From contig QXEO01000239.1 in the NCBI GenBank assembly GCA_007115705.1, positions 2,558,405-2,622,404 of the forward strand: 64,000 nt of DNA. Direction: 5' to 3'. Each line of letters begins with the position of its first letter. Position 1 is the stretch's first letter. The notes beneath the pieces were generated by a model, which saw nothing but the letters and a program-made list of their open reading frames with translations, did no database searches and was not told the DNA's origin. Position numbers and translations under genes: made by a program. Origin of the DNA: Dactylis glomerata. Its lineage: Eukaryota; Streptophyta; Magnoliopsida; Poales; Poaceae. Positions 33,991-45,078 of the stretch are shown piece by piece.

Positions 33991-36566
33991 AACTCCTGCT
34001 CATCCTCGAGTAGGTAAGTGATAACAAAAGAAATAATTTTTGAGGTGACATGCACCATCACAATCTTGATCACATAGGTAAATCATTGAGTGCTGAGATC
34101 AAAGAACTTAAAACATGGGCATGAAAGACATAATCTTGACAATAAGAAACTTAGCAACCATGTTATAACATGAAAAAGAACACAAACAAAAGATCATGAA
34201 TAATGAAACAATGAAAGTCAAACGTGTGTTCAAATCATATGGAAAAATATAGTAAATGGTTTTCAGCTTGTCCCTCATGGAGAGCAAAACATAAATGCAT
34301 AGGACACCTTCAAGTTTAAGAGGGTGACTAGATACAAGTAATTTAAGAACAAGTGAAACCAACAATATGAATCAATCAATGAAAACTTTGGGACAATGCA
34401 CATTATACTCAGAATGACAACTATGCTCTCTTAATGGTGCATAAAGATAGAAGGTGGTGACTCAACATAAAAGTAAAAGAAAGGCCCTTCACAGAGGGAA
34501 GCAATGATTAAACATGTGCTAGAGCTTTTCATTTGTAAAACAGAGAGATAAAACTTGAGTTTTGAGAGGTGGTTGCTTTTGTCAACGACTAGCAATGGGG
34601 TTCTTACTATCTTCCATACAAAAATGAAGCAAGTTTTTGAGAGAGAGATTGGCACTTTTGTGCTCTTTTATAAAGCTTGGCACTCCTCCCCACCTTTTTT
34701 TCCTTTCTCAAACCATGGCTAACCGATTCCATCGGGTGCCCACCAACATTCACATACCATGGAGGAGTGCCTTTTTTTTCTTTCTTTTTTCTTTTTTTTC
34801 TTTTTGGAATAAGCAATATGGAAGATAGCAAATCCGACCACTACGTCCCCATGAGCTGAAAACAGTGTCACAAAACGAGAAGTGTTTTGAAGGTTTTTGA
34901 AAGGTAGCACATGAAAATTTACTTGGAATGGCTTACAAATGCCATGCATAGGAATTTATAGTGGACACAATGGCAAACTTGGTTTTTAGGAGTTGGATGC
35001 ACGAGTAGAGCTCATACTCAATACAAAATGAGGGCTAGCAAAAGACTGGGAGCGACCAACTAAGAGAGCAATAACGGCCATAATCATGCAAAGCGACAAA
35101 GCAACATTAAAAGAAGCATAAGATGGCATCAAAAGTCAAAAACTAAATGATCATAGAGGCTATAGGCGACTTATTTTTGTAGTCAACATGGTGTAAGCAT
35201 GCGCCAAGTCAACCCAAATAAAGCATCAAAGGAGAAAACCAAATTAATGCTTCCAAATAATATAAACAACGCATGATTTTTTCAAAGGCTCATTAAGCAA
35301 TCTCAGTCATTTGAGACAAGTCATGCTACAGAAAAAATCACTAAGCATACTATCAAAACGACATCAAACATGACATGCAAAAGTCTAAGCCGCAGTCTAA
35401 ACAAGCTCCTTTTTGTACCACTTTTTTGCATAAAGCTTTTTCTCTTTTCCAACACCATTCAAAAAATTTATAAACACCTCTTTTGATGAAAACCAATAAA
35501 GATCAGAGGCAAAAATACACCTTGATGAAAAGATATAAGAAGATCTGAACACATATCAAGGCAAAAACGAAAACTAAACGCAGTTCTAGAAAAAGAAAAC
35601 ACTCGTTGAAACGATAAGAATGAAAAACGGAGTGTTCTTGGCAAATGAAAAGCGAGTTCATCTCCTCCAAAATAAACATGATGTGATCTAACCATTTATT
35701 GCAGCAAACAAAGCAAAAGAAAACTGAAAACAAAAAACAACTGACGCTCCAAGAAAAACGCATAGTGCATGAAGCAATAAAAATATAGTGTCTTGAAAGG
35801 TGACCTGATTTTTACCGATGAAGAAGGTGTGCCTCGGGGGCATCCCCAAGCTTTGATGCTTGTACTTCTTGGATATTTCTTGGGGGTGATGCATGGGCAT
35901 CCCCAAGCTTGAGATTTTGTCCATTCTTCAACTCATCTCATCATTCTCCAATCCCTACACTTGAAAACTTCCTTCATACAAAACTAAACACAAATCTATT
36001 AGCAACATTAGTGTAAGCATAACATATAATCAACCTCTTTTGCTTCAGGTTTCAACCCAAAACCACCACATATAAAGTATATACTACTGTAGCAACTTCC
36101 CCAGAAGTTCCATGATCAAAAGAACTCAAAAAGAAAGCGATAAAGCGGCAAAAATGAATAGTGGCAGAAATCTGTCAAAACAGAACAGCTGATAAAGGCC
36201 GATTTTTTAAAGGGTTTTCTGTTGCTCAAATCAAAAAGTGTTCAACTAATGAAAGTTTGGATATAACCTGGGGCATATGAACAAGAAATTTCAGGTCCAA
36301 AATATATAAAGAGAATTTTCACGAATTTTTACGGTACAGCACCGAAAACTGTTTAAGGACAGCAACATCCCCAAATCTTACCTCACTCAAATTAGAGGCT
36401 TCTCTTGGCACAAAAACGAAATCAAAAGGATAAGGAGAGGTCGTTACAGTAGTAATAACTTCCAATACTCAAATAAAAGAAAAAATACTAAAAAATAAAC
36501 AATGGGTTATCTCCCAAGAGTGCTTTTCTTTAACGCCTTTGAGCTAGGCGCGGTAATTTGCAAAGA
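33991..36566 (-). other. Shared 3' noncoding region of element E
   Basis: Colinear with the 3' regions of B and C. It contains two internal copies of the polypurine-tract 14-mer (35840-35853 and 35897-35910) and pieces of the hydrophobic frame (35503-35924). A pyrimidine tract is at about 34690-34805. It starts, reading on the minus strand, with the shared block GCGCCTAGCTCAAAGGC near 36550. Confidence 0.8.
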
Positions 36567-36569
36567 TGC

Positions 36570-37541
36570 TCATGTGGGCGCCATATAAGAGCTTGAGACA
36601 AAGGCGCCATATAGGAACTTAAAGCAATAGAGAGCATCAAAAAGGAAGTATGGAACACATTTAAATCTAAACCACTTCCTATGAAAAATAGTCTTGTAAA
36701 GAGACAAGTCATAAAAGCGCAAAGCAAAAAGCATAGGAAGGCAAAACAAGTACAACTTCAAGAATTGCAACATAAAGAGGGGAAACTCAATATTGTTGAG
36801 ATCCATCAAACCATGTTTCCCTCTCTCATAGTAACTTTCAATAGCATCATGAATAGAATTAACAATATAACTATCACATAAAGGATCTTTATCATGAGCC
36901 ACATGCATAAAAGAATTAATACTCCCCACATGAACAATAGTAGTAGGAGCAGTTTTAACAGAATAATTATTCTCATCACCATAATCATCAAAAACAGGAG
37001 GCATATTGTAATCATAACTAATTTTGTCCTCAATAGTAGGTGAACTGAAAACATTATACTCATCATCATAACCATCATAAACTAGAGGTTTAGTATCATC
37101 ACAAGCTAGAGAACAGCTATTTCGAAAAACATATTCATCAAACATATCATCATAAGAAGGAACATGGATAGTACTAATGGTACAACAATTATTAACCTTA
37201 GAATCGGTACCAAAAAGATTTTCAATATCAAAAGTAGAGTGCTTTTCCCAATCATGATCACTAACATAGGTAACAGGCATGGGAACATCATATAGGGGAG
37301 ATAAAATATCATTAGAGCAAACTTTCTCCACTAAAGCTGGGGAACTAAAAATATCATGCTTAACAAAACCAGCTTCCCCAAGCTTAGACTTTTCTATAGC
37401 ATTAGCAACAACGGTATTTAAAGCATTCATACTAACAACACTATTAGTATGCAAATTAAGCTCCAAAGGTTTTTCAATTTTCTCTTCAAACACTTCATAT
37501 CTAAATTCAGGAAAAAGACTAAAGAACTCTTTGTTTTCCAT
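36570..37541 (-). CDS. Intact 323-residue frame of element E, function unknown
   Basis: The frame is uninterrupted from ATG 37541 to the stop at 36570 and sits about 110 bases after the primer site, where gag would start. Residues 1-230 are acidic, rich in Asp, Tyr and Ser, with a loosely repeated unit (FSSPALVEK and FSSPTIEDK, each followed by a Pro-Met or Met-Pro-Pro stretch and Asp/Tyr-rich sequence). Residues about 250-320 are strongly hydrophobic with aromatic and basic residues (FMLQFLKLYLFCLPMLF and further) and could span or bind membranes. There is no zinc knuckle, protease triad or reverse transcriptase motif, so it is not a standard gag or pol. An env-like or accessory protein is conceivable. 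I do not recognise the family. Confidence 0.6.
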   Translation of the reverse strand: MENKEFFSLFPEFRYEVFEEKIEKPLELNLHTNSVVSMNALNTVVANAIEKSKLGEAGFVKHDIFSSPALVEKVCSNDILSPLYDVPMPVTYVSDHDWEKHSTFDIENLFGTDSKVNNCCTISTIHVPSYDDMFDEYVFRNSCSLACDDTKPLVYDGYDDEYNVFSSPTIEDKISYDYNMPPVFDDYGDENNYSVKTAPTTIVHVGSINSFMHVAHDKDPLCDSYIVNSIHDAIESYYERGKHGLMDLNNIEFPLFMLQFLKLYLFCLPMLFALRFYDLSLYKTIFHRKWFRFKCVPYFLFDALYCFKFLYGAFVSSSYMAPT

Positions 37542-37653
37542 TAAGCCTAACTAGTGAAAATAAAAACAAGAAACAAAAAGATGTAATTGCAGAATCTAAA
37601 GGAAATAACTCCGAGCACTCACACAGGAGGATGCGAGTACCTTTTACCTTACC

Positions 37654-37671
37654 TCCCCGGCAACGGCGCCA
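37654..37671 (-). other. Primer-binding site of element E (tRNA-Asp type)
   Basis: On the minus strand this reads TGGCGCCGTTGCCGGGGA, ten bases inside the end of the 5' LTR. Confidence 0.85.
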
Positions 37672-37681
37672 GAAAAGAGCT

Positions 37682-39225
37682 TGATGTCTACACACGCTTC
37701 TGTTCTTGTAGACAGTGTTGGGCCTCCAAGTGCAGAGGTTTGTAGAGCAGCAGCAAGTTTCCCTTAAGTGGATCACCCAAGGTTTATCGAACTCAGTGAG
37801 GAAGAGGTCAAAGTTATCCCTCTCGAACAACCCTGCAATTACGATACAGAAAGTCTCTTGTGTCCCCAACACACCCAATACACTTGTCAGATGTATAGGT
37901 GCACTAGTTCGGCGAAGAGATAGTGAAATACAAGTGATATGGATGATTATAAGTAGTAAATACAATCTGGAATAAAAATGCCAGCAAGCAAACAAGTAAC
38001 AAAACAGCAAGTAAACGGTGTGCAAAGCTTGGAAACAAGGCCTAGGGATCATACTTTCACTAGTGGACACACTCCCAACAAATATAACATAATTGAACAA
38101 ATAAATAACTTCTCTTCACTATGCTACTCTGAATTACTCTCCTATTAAATAACACTAATCATTGCGGAGTGGCTACAGAAGCACCCCTTAAAGTTCATCA
38201 AGTACTTGACAAACACCGCTCATAGAGATATCCAAATCAAATCACAACTCAAGATAAATATTATTGCAACTTAGACCAAGTACTAACACGGTGCACACAC
38301 TGTCAACATTACACCATGAAAGGAGGAATAGATCACTTCAATACTATCATAGTGATAATTATTCTCATAATCCATAAGAGATCACAATCATAGCCTAGAC
38401 CAAGTACCATCACGATGCACACACTGTCACCGTTACACCATGGCAGGAGGAATAGATTATTTCAATAACACCACTAGAGTACACATAATGATGAAGAGTA
38501 GCATCTACTTATTCAACATGATACAAAGCTCATGATCACATAGAGATCACATCATGGGAGAGAGAGGTGAACCACATAGCTACCGGTAGAGCCCTCAGCC
38601 CCGGGGATGAACTACTCCCTCCTCATCATAGAAGACAACAAGGTTGATGGAGATGGCGGTGAGGTCGATGGAGACGGCGGAGACGGTGATGGAGACCGAT
38701 GGAGATGGCTCCGGGGGCACTTCCCTATCCCGGCAGGGTGCCGGAACAGAGACTTCTGTCCCCCGAAATTCATCGGCGGCGATGGCGGAACTACGGAACT
38801 CTTTCTAGAAAATTGCCGATTCCCCTAGGGTTTTCTGTCCCGAGGCCTTATATAGGCGAAGGGGCATCGTCAGGGGGCTGCCAGGGTGGCCTCACATATA
38901 GGGGGCGTGACCAGGGCCTGGGCCGCGCCGCCCTGGTGTGTGGGCAGCCCCTGGCCCCCCTCCGGCTCTCTTTCGGTCCTCGTCCTTCGTCCGGAAAAAA
39001 TAAGACTTCTGGAACTTGTTTCGTCCAATTCCGAGAATATTTCCTGTGTAGCTTTTCTGAAACACAAAAACAGCAGAAAACAGGGAACTGGCACTGTGGC
39101 ATCTTGTCAATAGGTTAGTTCTGGAAATCGCATAAAAACGCCACGAAGTGTAACGAAACACAAGGCAAATGGTGTAAAAACAAGCATGGAGCATAAAAAA
39201 ATATAGATACGTTTGAGACATATCA
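37682..39225 (-). repeat. 5' LTR of element E (1544 bp)
   Basis: The pair of the LTR at 32435-33976, with the same ends and a TATATAAGG box at 38854-38846. It is followed on the high-coordinate side by the duplication TAGCC. Confidence 0.9.
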
Positions 39226-40967
39226 TAGCCTAACCAACGCCACAAATGCCTCATCCTATTCTCCGATGAACTTTCGCCACAAAGGCCTAGTTCACTTTTC
39301 CACTAAGGGATTTCCTTCAAGGCGGAAACCGGGCCTTTACACAAAGCTTAGGGCACACATCCACAACTTAATTGAGGATCCCAAGAATAGCCACAAAGGC
39401 ACACCACAAAGCCATCTAGGTTTCCAAGAACCCAAGAGTAATAAGCTTCTTACTTTTAGTTCCACAAATCTCTGAGGAGAACTCAAACTAATGCACCAAT
39501 GCAATGGCAAGAGCACACAAAGTGCTCAAATCATTCTCACCCAAATCCTACCAAATAAAGTAATGCTATGGAGACATATGAGATGAAGAACAAAGGAAAT
39601 CCACAAAGAACTCCAAGATCTAGATCTACTATGTTCCCCTCACTTAGAGTCGAGATTGATTGGTGGAAATATAGATCAAGATCTCCTCTCTCTTTTCCCC
39701 TCAAAAAGATGCAAGAATCATGAGAGGAATGGAGGAGGGAGGGCAAGCTTTCAAGGTCAACAATGGAGGAGAGAGATTGCCCAATTCATTGCTGGCTAAA
39801 GGAGGAAGAATGGGTGTAAATACCCCTCCTAGAATGTGACCGTTGGAGCAGCATAACACCGACAATTTCTGGTCAAATAGCCTGACAAATTGCTGGCCCC
39901 CTTCCAGTACAGTAGTACCACCTAGGACTTCAAAAATGCAGAAAAACACCGGCAATTTCTGGCTCCTCGGAAATTTCTGGTGGGCACCCCGAAAATTTCC
40001 GACCATCGTGAAACTAGCAGAAACACCAAAACTAAAACGACAATAACTTTAGCATCTGGACTCTGTTTTTGATGATCTTGGGCTTGTAGGAATCACAACA
40101 AAGAGATCTAAAACTTTATGCTGAGAAACATCATAGTACAACCAAGGAGGATAAAACCAAATGAGAAAGGTTTGACCTCTCTATAAAAGACGAACCAGCA
40201 AAACCTCCAATCTTAGAAAATGCAACAAGTGTTTCATGTGAAATCCATTTTTTATGAGATAGATCTTGTCATAGAAATAACCACAAGCTCCCAGAACCTC
40301 ACATGGATAAAATCCAAATAAGAACCAAGAAAGATGATGCCATGTATGCAAAGGTTTGAGCTCTCTCCAGATGATATGATTAAGTTACTTACTTGAGAGC
40401 CCCTCTTGATAGGCATGAGACCAGTAAGAAAGAAATCGTATCAGGATCATACCTTTGCCTTGCATATTTCTCTTAAGCTAGATGATGATGGTCTTGTCTC
40501 CCTCAAGTTGGAACACCTTTCTTGATCGAGCTTGCTCGGTGAAGTCTTGCGAATTGCTCCCCCATACTCCACAATGGGAGAGACACTCTTTGAGCATGTC
40601 TTCACATATCCATGATCACAATATAGATGGCAAGATTTAAGCATAATATCTCTTCTAGTTGCTCATATTGAACTTGTGTTTTGACTTGATTAATCCTCGA
40701 ATCAATTCTTCTTTCTCTATAATGATGGTCTCTCGAAGATACACATGAGAGCTCACACAATATTATTCTTCAAGACACACTCGATATAGGCTCAAATCCC
40801 TTATGATTAATATTCAGATCACTCCTTGAATAACACCTTGGTTATTACATAATCTTCTTCATTATCTTCTTACAACCTTGAATCCAACATATGGTTCAAG
40901 CATTGTCCATGGACAGGTCCTACAAACATAACCTAGTGCAACCATTAGTCCATAGGGATTGTAATCA
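39226..40967 (-). repeat. Copia Sirevirus-type LTR H, part 2
   Basis: This continues LTR H after element E. It aligns with the LTR of J from its CCTAACCAACGCCACAAA stretch on. Just past a shared GACCGTTG it carries four imperfect palindromes of the type CCGGCAATTTCTGG (39859-39872, 39949-39962, 39967-39980, 39989-40002). On the minus strand it seems to open with TGATTACAATCC at 40967, next to the LINE. No primer site or polypurine tract adjoins it, so it is a solo or truncated LTR. Confidence 0.65.
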
Positions 40968-42044
40968 TCTTTAATTTTTTTGATATAGTTTTTCTTCCTT
41001 CGGGTTGTTGCAGAATTATGGAAGAAATTAGTATTCCAGTCACCATGTTGGAGCCAGTTTGCCCTCGATCTTTGCAGCCAACAAATATCCTCCTGTTCCA
41101 GCAATAACACACCGCAAACAGCCTTCTCAAAGTCAGGTTGAGCTCTACGCAACCTTTTCTTCGGGGCCTTTAGGACCGCCATGTCCCAGTCATGCAAAGT
41201 ACCATGGAGGTGATTTAAGTGAGCTAAGACGTTCCCTACTAATATCGCATGTGATGCTACGTTCCAGGCCTGTTGTACCACATCACGGAAGTTTTTTTTT
41301 TCACGTAGCCACTTAGATTCAAAGCGACGAGGCCCACTCCTGCATTGGGCCGCCCCAGCATGATAGTCTGTATCAATTAGAATGGGTCGATGATCGGACT
41401 TGATATAACCCAAATGTTGTACCATAGCCCCTAGGTGCATCACTGACCAGGCACTTGTTGCAACGGCTCTATCAAGTCATTGTATCATCCGTCCTCACTT
41501 CCAGGTAAAAGGATCTCCGGAAAAGCCTAAGTCTTTGAGATTACAGTCATCAAGAGCTTCCCGAAAGGCTTGCATATAAGCTGGAGGCCGAGCATTCCCA
41601 TCCTCCTTTTCATGAGATAAAGCAATTTCATTGAAGTCACCAATTGCCACCCATGGAAGATTATGTTGGCCATTAAGCTCTCTTAATTTATCAAAAGTTT
41701 TGTATTTGTCCTACCATCTTGGTTCACATAGATCCCGGTTAGTTGCCAAATTTTGCTAGAATCCTAAATAACCTGAACATCTATATAATTCGGTGCCAAT
41801 TTTTGTTGTTGAATCTGCAGCTCTTTCATCCAAAGAAGAACCACCCCTACACTTCTATCGTTACTCGGATTGACAATTTTTGAAGTCCATCTTTAATCTT
41901 CTTCTTAGAGTCTCTGCCGATAAATTATCAAGATGTGTTTTCGAAAAAATAGCACCTCGGGTCAACTTGCCTTCAGAGGTCTGAAAGCGAACGAACTGTC
42001 TAGTCGTTGCCCAAACCTTGACAGTTCAAACTTAGGATCCTCAT
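40968..42044 (-). pseudogene. LINE ORF2 remnant: endonuclease and pre-RT region
   Basis: From ATG 42044 the start reads MRILSLNCQGLGN, the usual opening of plant L1 ORF2, and a stop follows almost at once. Further frames give GDFNEI near 41640 and SDHRPI near 41385, both conserved motifs of the apurinic-type endonuclease that nicks the target DNA. After these come the region WLQHGDWNTNFFHN and a basic KKNYIKKIKDD, which precede reverse transcriptase in such elements. There are several stops and frame changes. The catalytic reverse transcriptase domain is missing, so the element cannot move. Confidence 0.8.
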
Positions 42045-42081
42045 TGCTCCCAGACGAGCTCCTCACGGGAGTCCACCGATC

Positions 42082-43314
42082 CTAGTGAAGAGGAGTTAGC
42101 TCCGTCCTCTTTGAGCGTTTAACACACTCATTTTTTCCAGCATCCACAAGAGGAGAGGTGCCAGGAATTGTACTACCCACAGCCATAGCAGCCGACAGTT
42201 CAGATTCTTCTAGCATCATAACACCATGTGAGGAAACATTCAACATGAGACGTCTCTTGGTATTTGTATCCAGACTTTCACAGTCAGTCAACTCTTCATC
42301 AGTTTTTTTTAACCAGGCTTTTCCCGTGTATAAGTCTCCTTCCTCCTGAGCTTTTTCTTCAGCCTGGACAAGTGCATTGTATCTCCAACTTACCTGGTTG
42401 CCACGACAAGAGGTGTTAATGCCTCTACCATGACCAGATTCCCAATCGGCCGCCGTTCGTCCACCACGACCTAAGCGAACTCCTCCCCTGTTACCACCAG
42501 GGTTTTGACCCTTCCAAGTTGACCAATCAGCTTTCAAAAACTCTCCCCATTTCAGTTTATCCTCATCGTGTTCTCCGGTGCCACACTCCAGATGGCAATG
42601 CCCAACAAAACCACAAGCGCCACAAAAACGTGGCATTTTTTTTTCATATTTAAGCTGATAGAATTCTCTTTATCATGCCCTTGATACAGTAACAAACCGT
42701 GCTAAAGCCTTTGTTACATCCAAGTTAACACGCACATGAATAAAATTTCCCATCCCATTCACATCAGTTTCCACAGAGCCAATTACTTTTCCAACTTTTA
42801 TCTCAATCAGATTCTCGATAAGTGCCTCTTTCCTATACCCGTTGCGCAATTTGTGGATTTGAATCCATGTATCAAAGAAGTTCAGATTGGTAGATTCCAG
42901 AGCCAACAGACCGTTGTATTTCTCAATACATACAATGTTTTGTCGAAATAGCCAGGGACCTCCTTGCTCCACTTTAAGCCGACCCCCTAATCAAAAACAC
43001 TGGATCGAGAACAGATTCCCCTTGATATGCTGGAATTTAATCTCCTTTGTCGGACTCCACACAATTTTCATATGTTTTTCAAACGTCTGAGGACTGTTTT
43101 TCTCTGTATGAGCCCTAGCAAGAACCATCCACTTAATACCTTGTTTTGGTGCAGATTCTTCCTCCTCGAAGATAAGGTTGTCAATCGCATCATCTTCTAT
43201 TGCTAGTCTTTGAAGCAAATCATTGATCGCCTCTGCCTTTTTGCTCCCCGATCCCGACGGTTGATCCGAAGAACTCACCGCTGGACTGGTCGACATCCTA
43301 ACTCTACCCGCCAA
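42082..43314 (-). pseudogene. LINE ORF1 remnant (DUF4283-like, zinc knuckle)
   Basis: Three frames together form one ORF1. 43314-42991 has a Ser-rich start and the first half of a DUF4283-like domain. 42972-42673 holds its second half, with KVIGSVETDVNGMG and FIHVRVNLDVTKAL. 42636-42082 starts at a zinc knuckle CGACGFVGHCHLEC (C-X2-C-X4-H-X4-C) and ends in a Gly/Arg-rich and polar tail. The breaks at about 42980 and 42650 are frameshifts or stops. ORF1 proteins of this type bind the element RNA. Confidence 0.75.
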
Positions 43315-43500
43315 ACTTCGCAGCCAATTGGAACCGAGTCTTCGTAATTTGAAGACACCCCTATGAGCGATCCAATCCCAGAAAGAAATTGGACGTCAAT
43401 AGAGAACTGATTGGACCCCGGACTGGAAGGATCCGATCGCGGGGTAAGGTAAAGCCTAGTCGCCCTGAGACTCGCCTCTCAGAACTCTAGGTCGTACGTT

Positions 43501-45078
43501 CTTTTGTTCGCAGTCTATCTTGTTGGGTCTTTTTTTGATAATCAATACCACATATATATTTATAATAGTAAATAGTACATGGTAGAGATATATAAGCTGT
43601 CTCCAGCAATCTTTACTAATAAGATTGCTAGAGGTCGTGATGGTTAAAAACCGTGGTACGTCAAAAAACCGTTCGATATGTTAAAAAACCGTCGTCTGTC
43701 AAAAAAACCAAAAGCGTCCGATTCCGATCCCTGGCCCCCCATCTTCTCTTCCTCCCTCGCCCTCACCGTCCACCCCCGTCCGGCAGTCCCAGTCCGGTCA
43801 ATTGATTCTTCTGGATTTTCATTGATTGGCAGCGGATTTCTGGTTTCTGGCTGCCGACCTTGCGCGGCTACGCTGCCCTCCTCCAGCGGGAGGAGCAGGA
43901 CCTGGATTTCCGTCGATTGGCAGCGGATTTCTGGTTTCTGGATGCCGACCCTGCGCCGCCGCTGCACAAGCCCACCAGCCCAGGTCGCCGCACCGATCTC
44001 CTACTCCTGCTACGCGCCCGCCGTCACTCCGAGAACCTGGCAAACTGCTTCGCCCCTCACCAGGAACCTCGCCACCTCTGCCTCTCGATGCCCCGGAAGT
44101 CCACACGGTAGTCCACCAGCGCCGCTCCGTGGGTCCTCACCGGCCGCCTCGACTTCCGCTCTAATTTTATGCACGGAGAAGGTATGGTGATGCAGACAGA
44201 ATAAGAGGCTTCATGAAGGTGTAAAAGTCGACAAAACTTCCTGGTCGGTGCTGTTCACGCCCTTCATAATCCCACTTGATGCCTGCTTAGATATTAGAAT
44301 CTTGATTCACGGTTTTTTGTGCGTGAGTTATGCTGTATGCATATATGGTGTAGCATAATTTTCCTTTGATCATCTAAGCTACTGATCTATGTTGATAAGA
44401 TGACGCACAGGTCAAAACGCTAACACAACACAGTCTCAAACCTTATATGCTCTCCATATTCAAGAAGTTGCATAATTTTTAATGTGCATTTTTATACTGA
44501 TGATATCTTATCGTAATTGCAAATGTCTTCTGATGAAGATGCTCATTTATATTTGTAGGCAAATGAGAAAGCAAATCATGGGAAATGCACCTATCTATGA
44601 GAGTTGAGGCTAATCCTTTTACTTTCTGATGTGCAACCCAAGATAACGGCATTTTGATGATACAGTCACACATACCCTTATTTATTTTTCCCTCTTCCAA
44701 TTCCCTGATGTATAAGTGCTTCTTCGAAATTCCTTGATGTATCAGTGCATTATGTCTATTGCTTTGGTGCAATCTGATTACTGACAGTGGGGATTTTCAG
44801 TAGTTAATTCATGTTTTATGTATTTTCAGTACAGATTGATATTCATTTGACTTCCTCGCCTTCTTATTCACTGAAATTTTGGGTTGTCCATAGGTGTATT
44901 GTCTTGCGGTTATGCCTTCTCCATCACAAATATATGTGGTCTTTGTACCTGCCTCTAAATAGGCCTATTGGTGCCTAATATCAATCTGTTTTACTTTCGT
45001 TGCTGAGATGTCACAACATCTAATTTATTTTTGTGTTGTTCGATATTGTTGGTCTTATAGGCTAGATTTTCATCTAAA
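43501..45078. other. Unassigned region with repeats and a GC-rich exon-like part
   Basis: It begins AT-rich. At about 43645-43710 a short unit ending in AAAAACCG occurs four times at roughly 20-base spacing. From 43700 to 44180 the DNA is GC-rich; open plus-strand frames end near a possible donor site, GAAG/GTATGG at about 44180. A unit of about 90 bases is duplicated in tandem (about 43809-43862 and 43899-43952). The rest, to 45078, is AT-rich without signals I can read. A host gene fragment is possible; no protein family was recognised. Confidence 0.35.

Larger units (their letters stand above)
32435..39225 (-). mobile_element. Element E: complete Athila-like Gypsy element with an unknown frame
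   Basis: Read on the minus strand: 5' LTR 39225-37682, tRNA-Asp primer site 37671-37654, a leader unlike that of B and C, one intact frame 37541-36570, the 3' noncoding region shared with B and C, polypurine tract 33990-33977, 3' LTR 33976-32435. A perfect 5-bp target duplication TAGCC flanks it (32430-32434 and 39226-39230). The two LTRs (1542 and 1544 bp) differ only by scattered substitutions, so this is among the younger insertions. No gag or pol motif is present. Confidence 0.92.
40968..43500 (-). mobile_element. L1-type LINE, degenerate and lacking its 3' part
   Basis: Minus-strand order: 5' noncoding part (about 43500-43315), ORF1 remnants (43314-42082), ORF2 start and endonuclease remnants (42044-40968). 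The reverse transcriptase that should follow is absent, cut off where the H LTR begins. The 5' boundary is approximate and no target duplication was found. Confidence 0.8.

Noticed and set aside
34607..34949. Lysine-rich and phenylalanine-rich frames on both strands
   Set aside because: They arise from a pyrimidine tract (about 34755-34805) in the noncoding part of element E.
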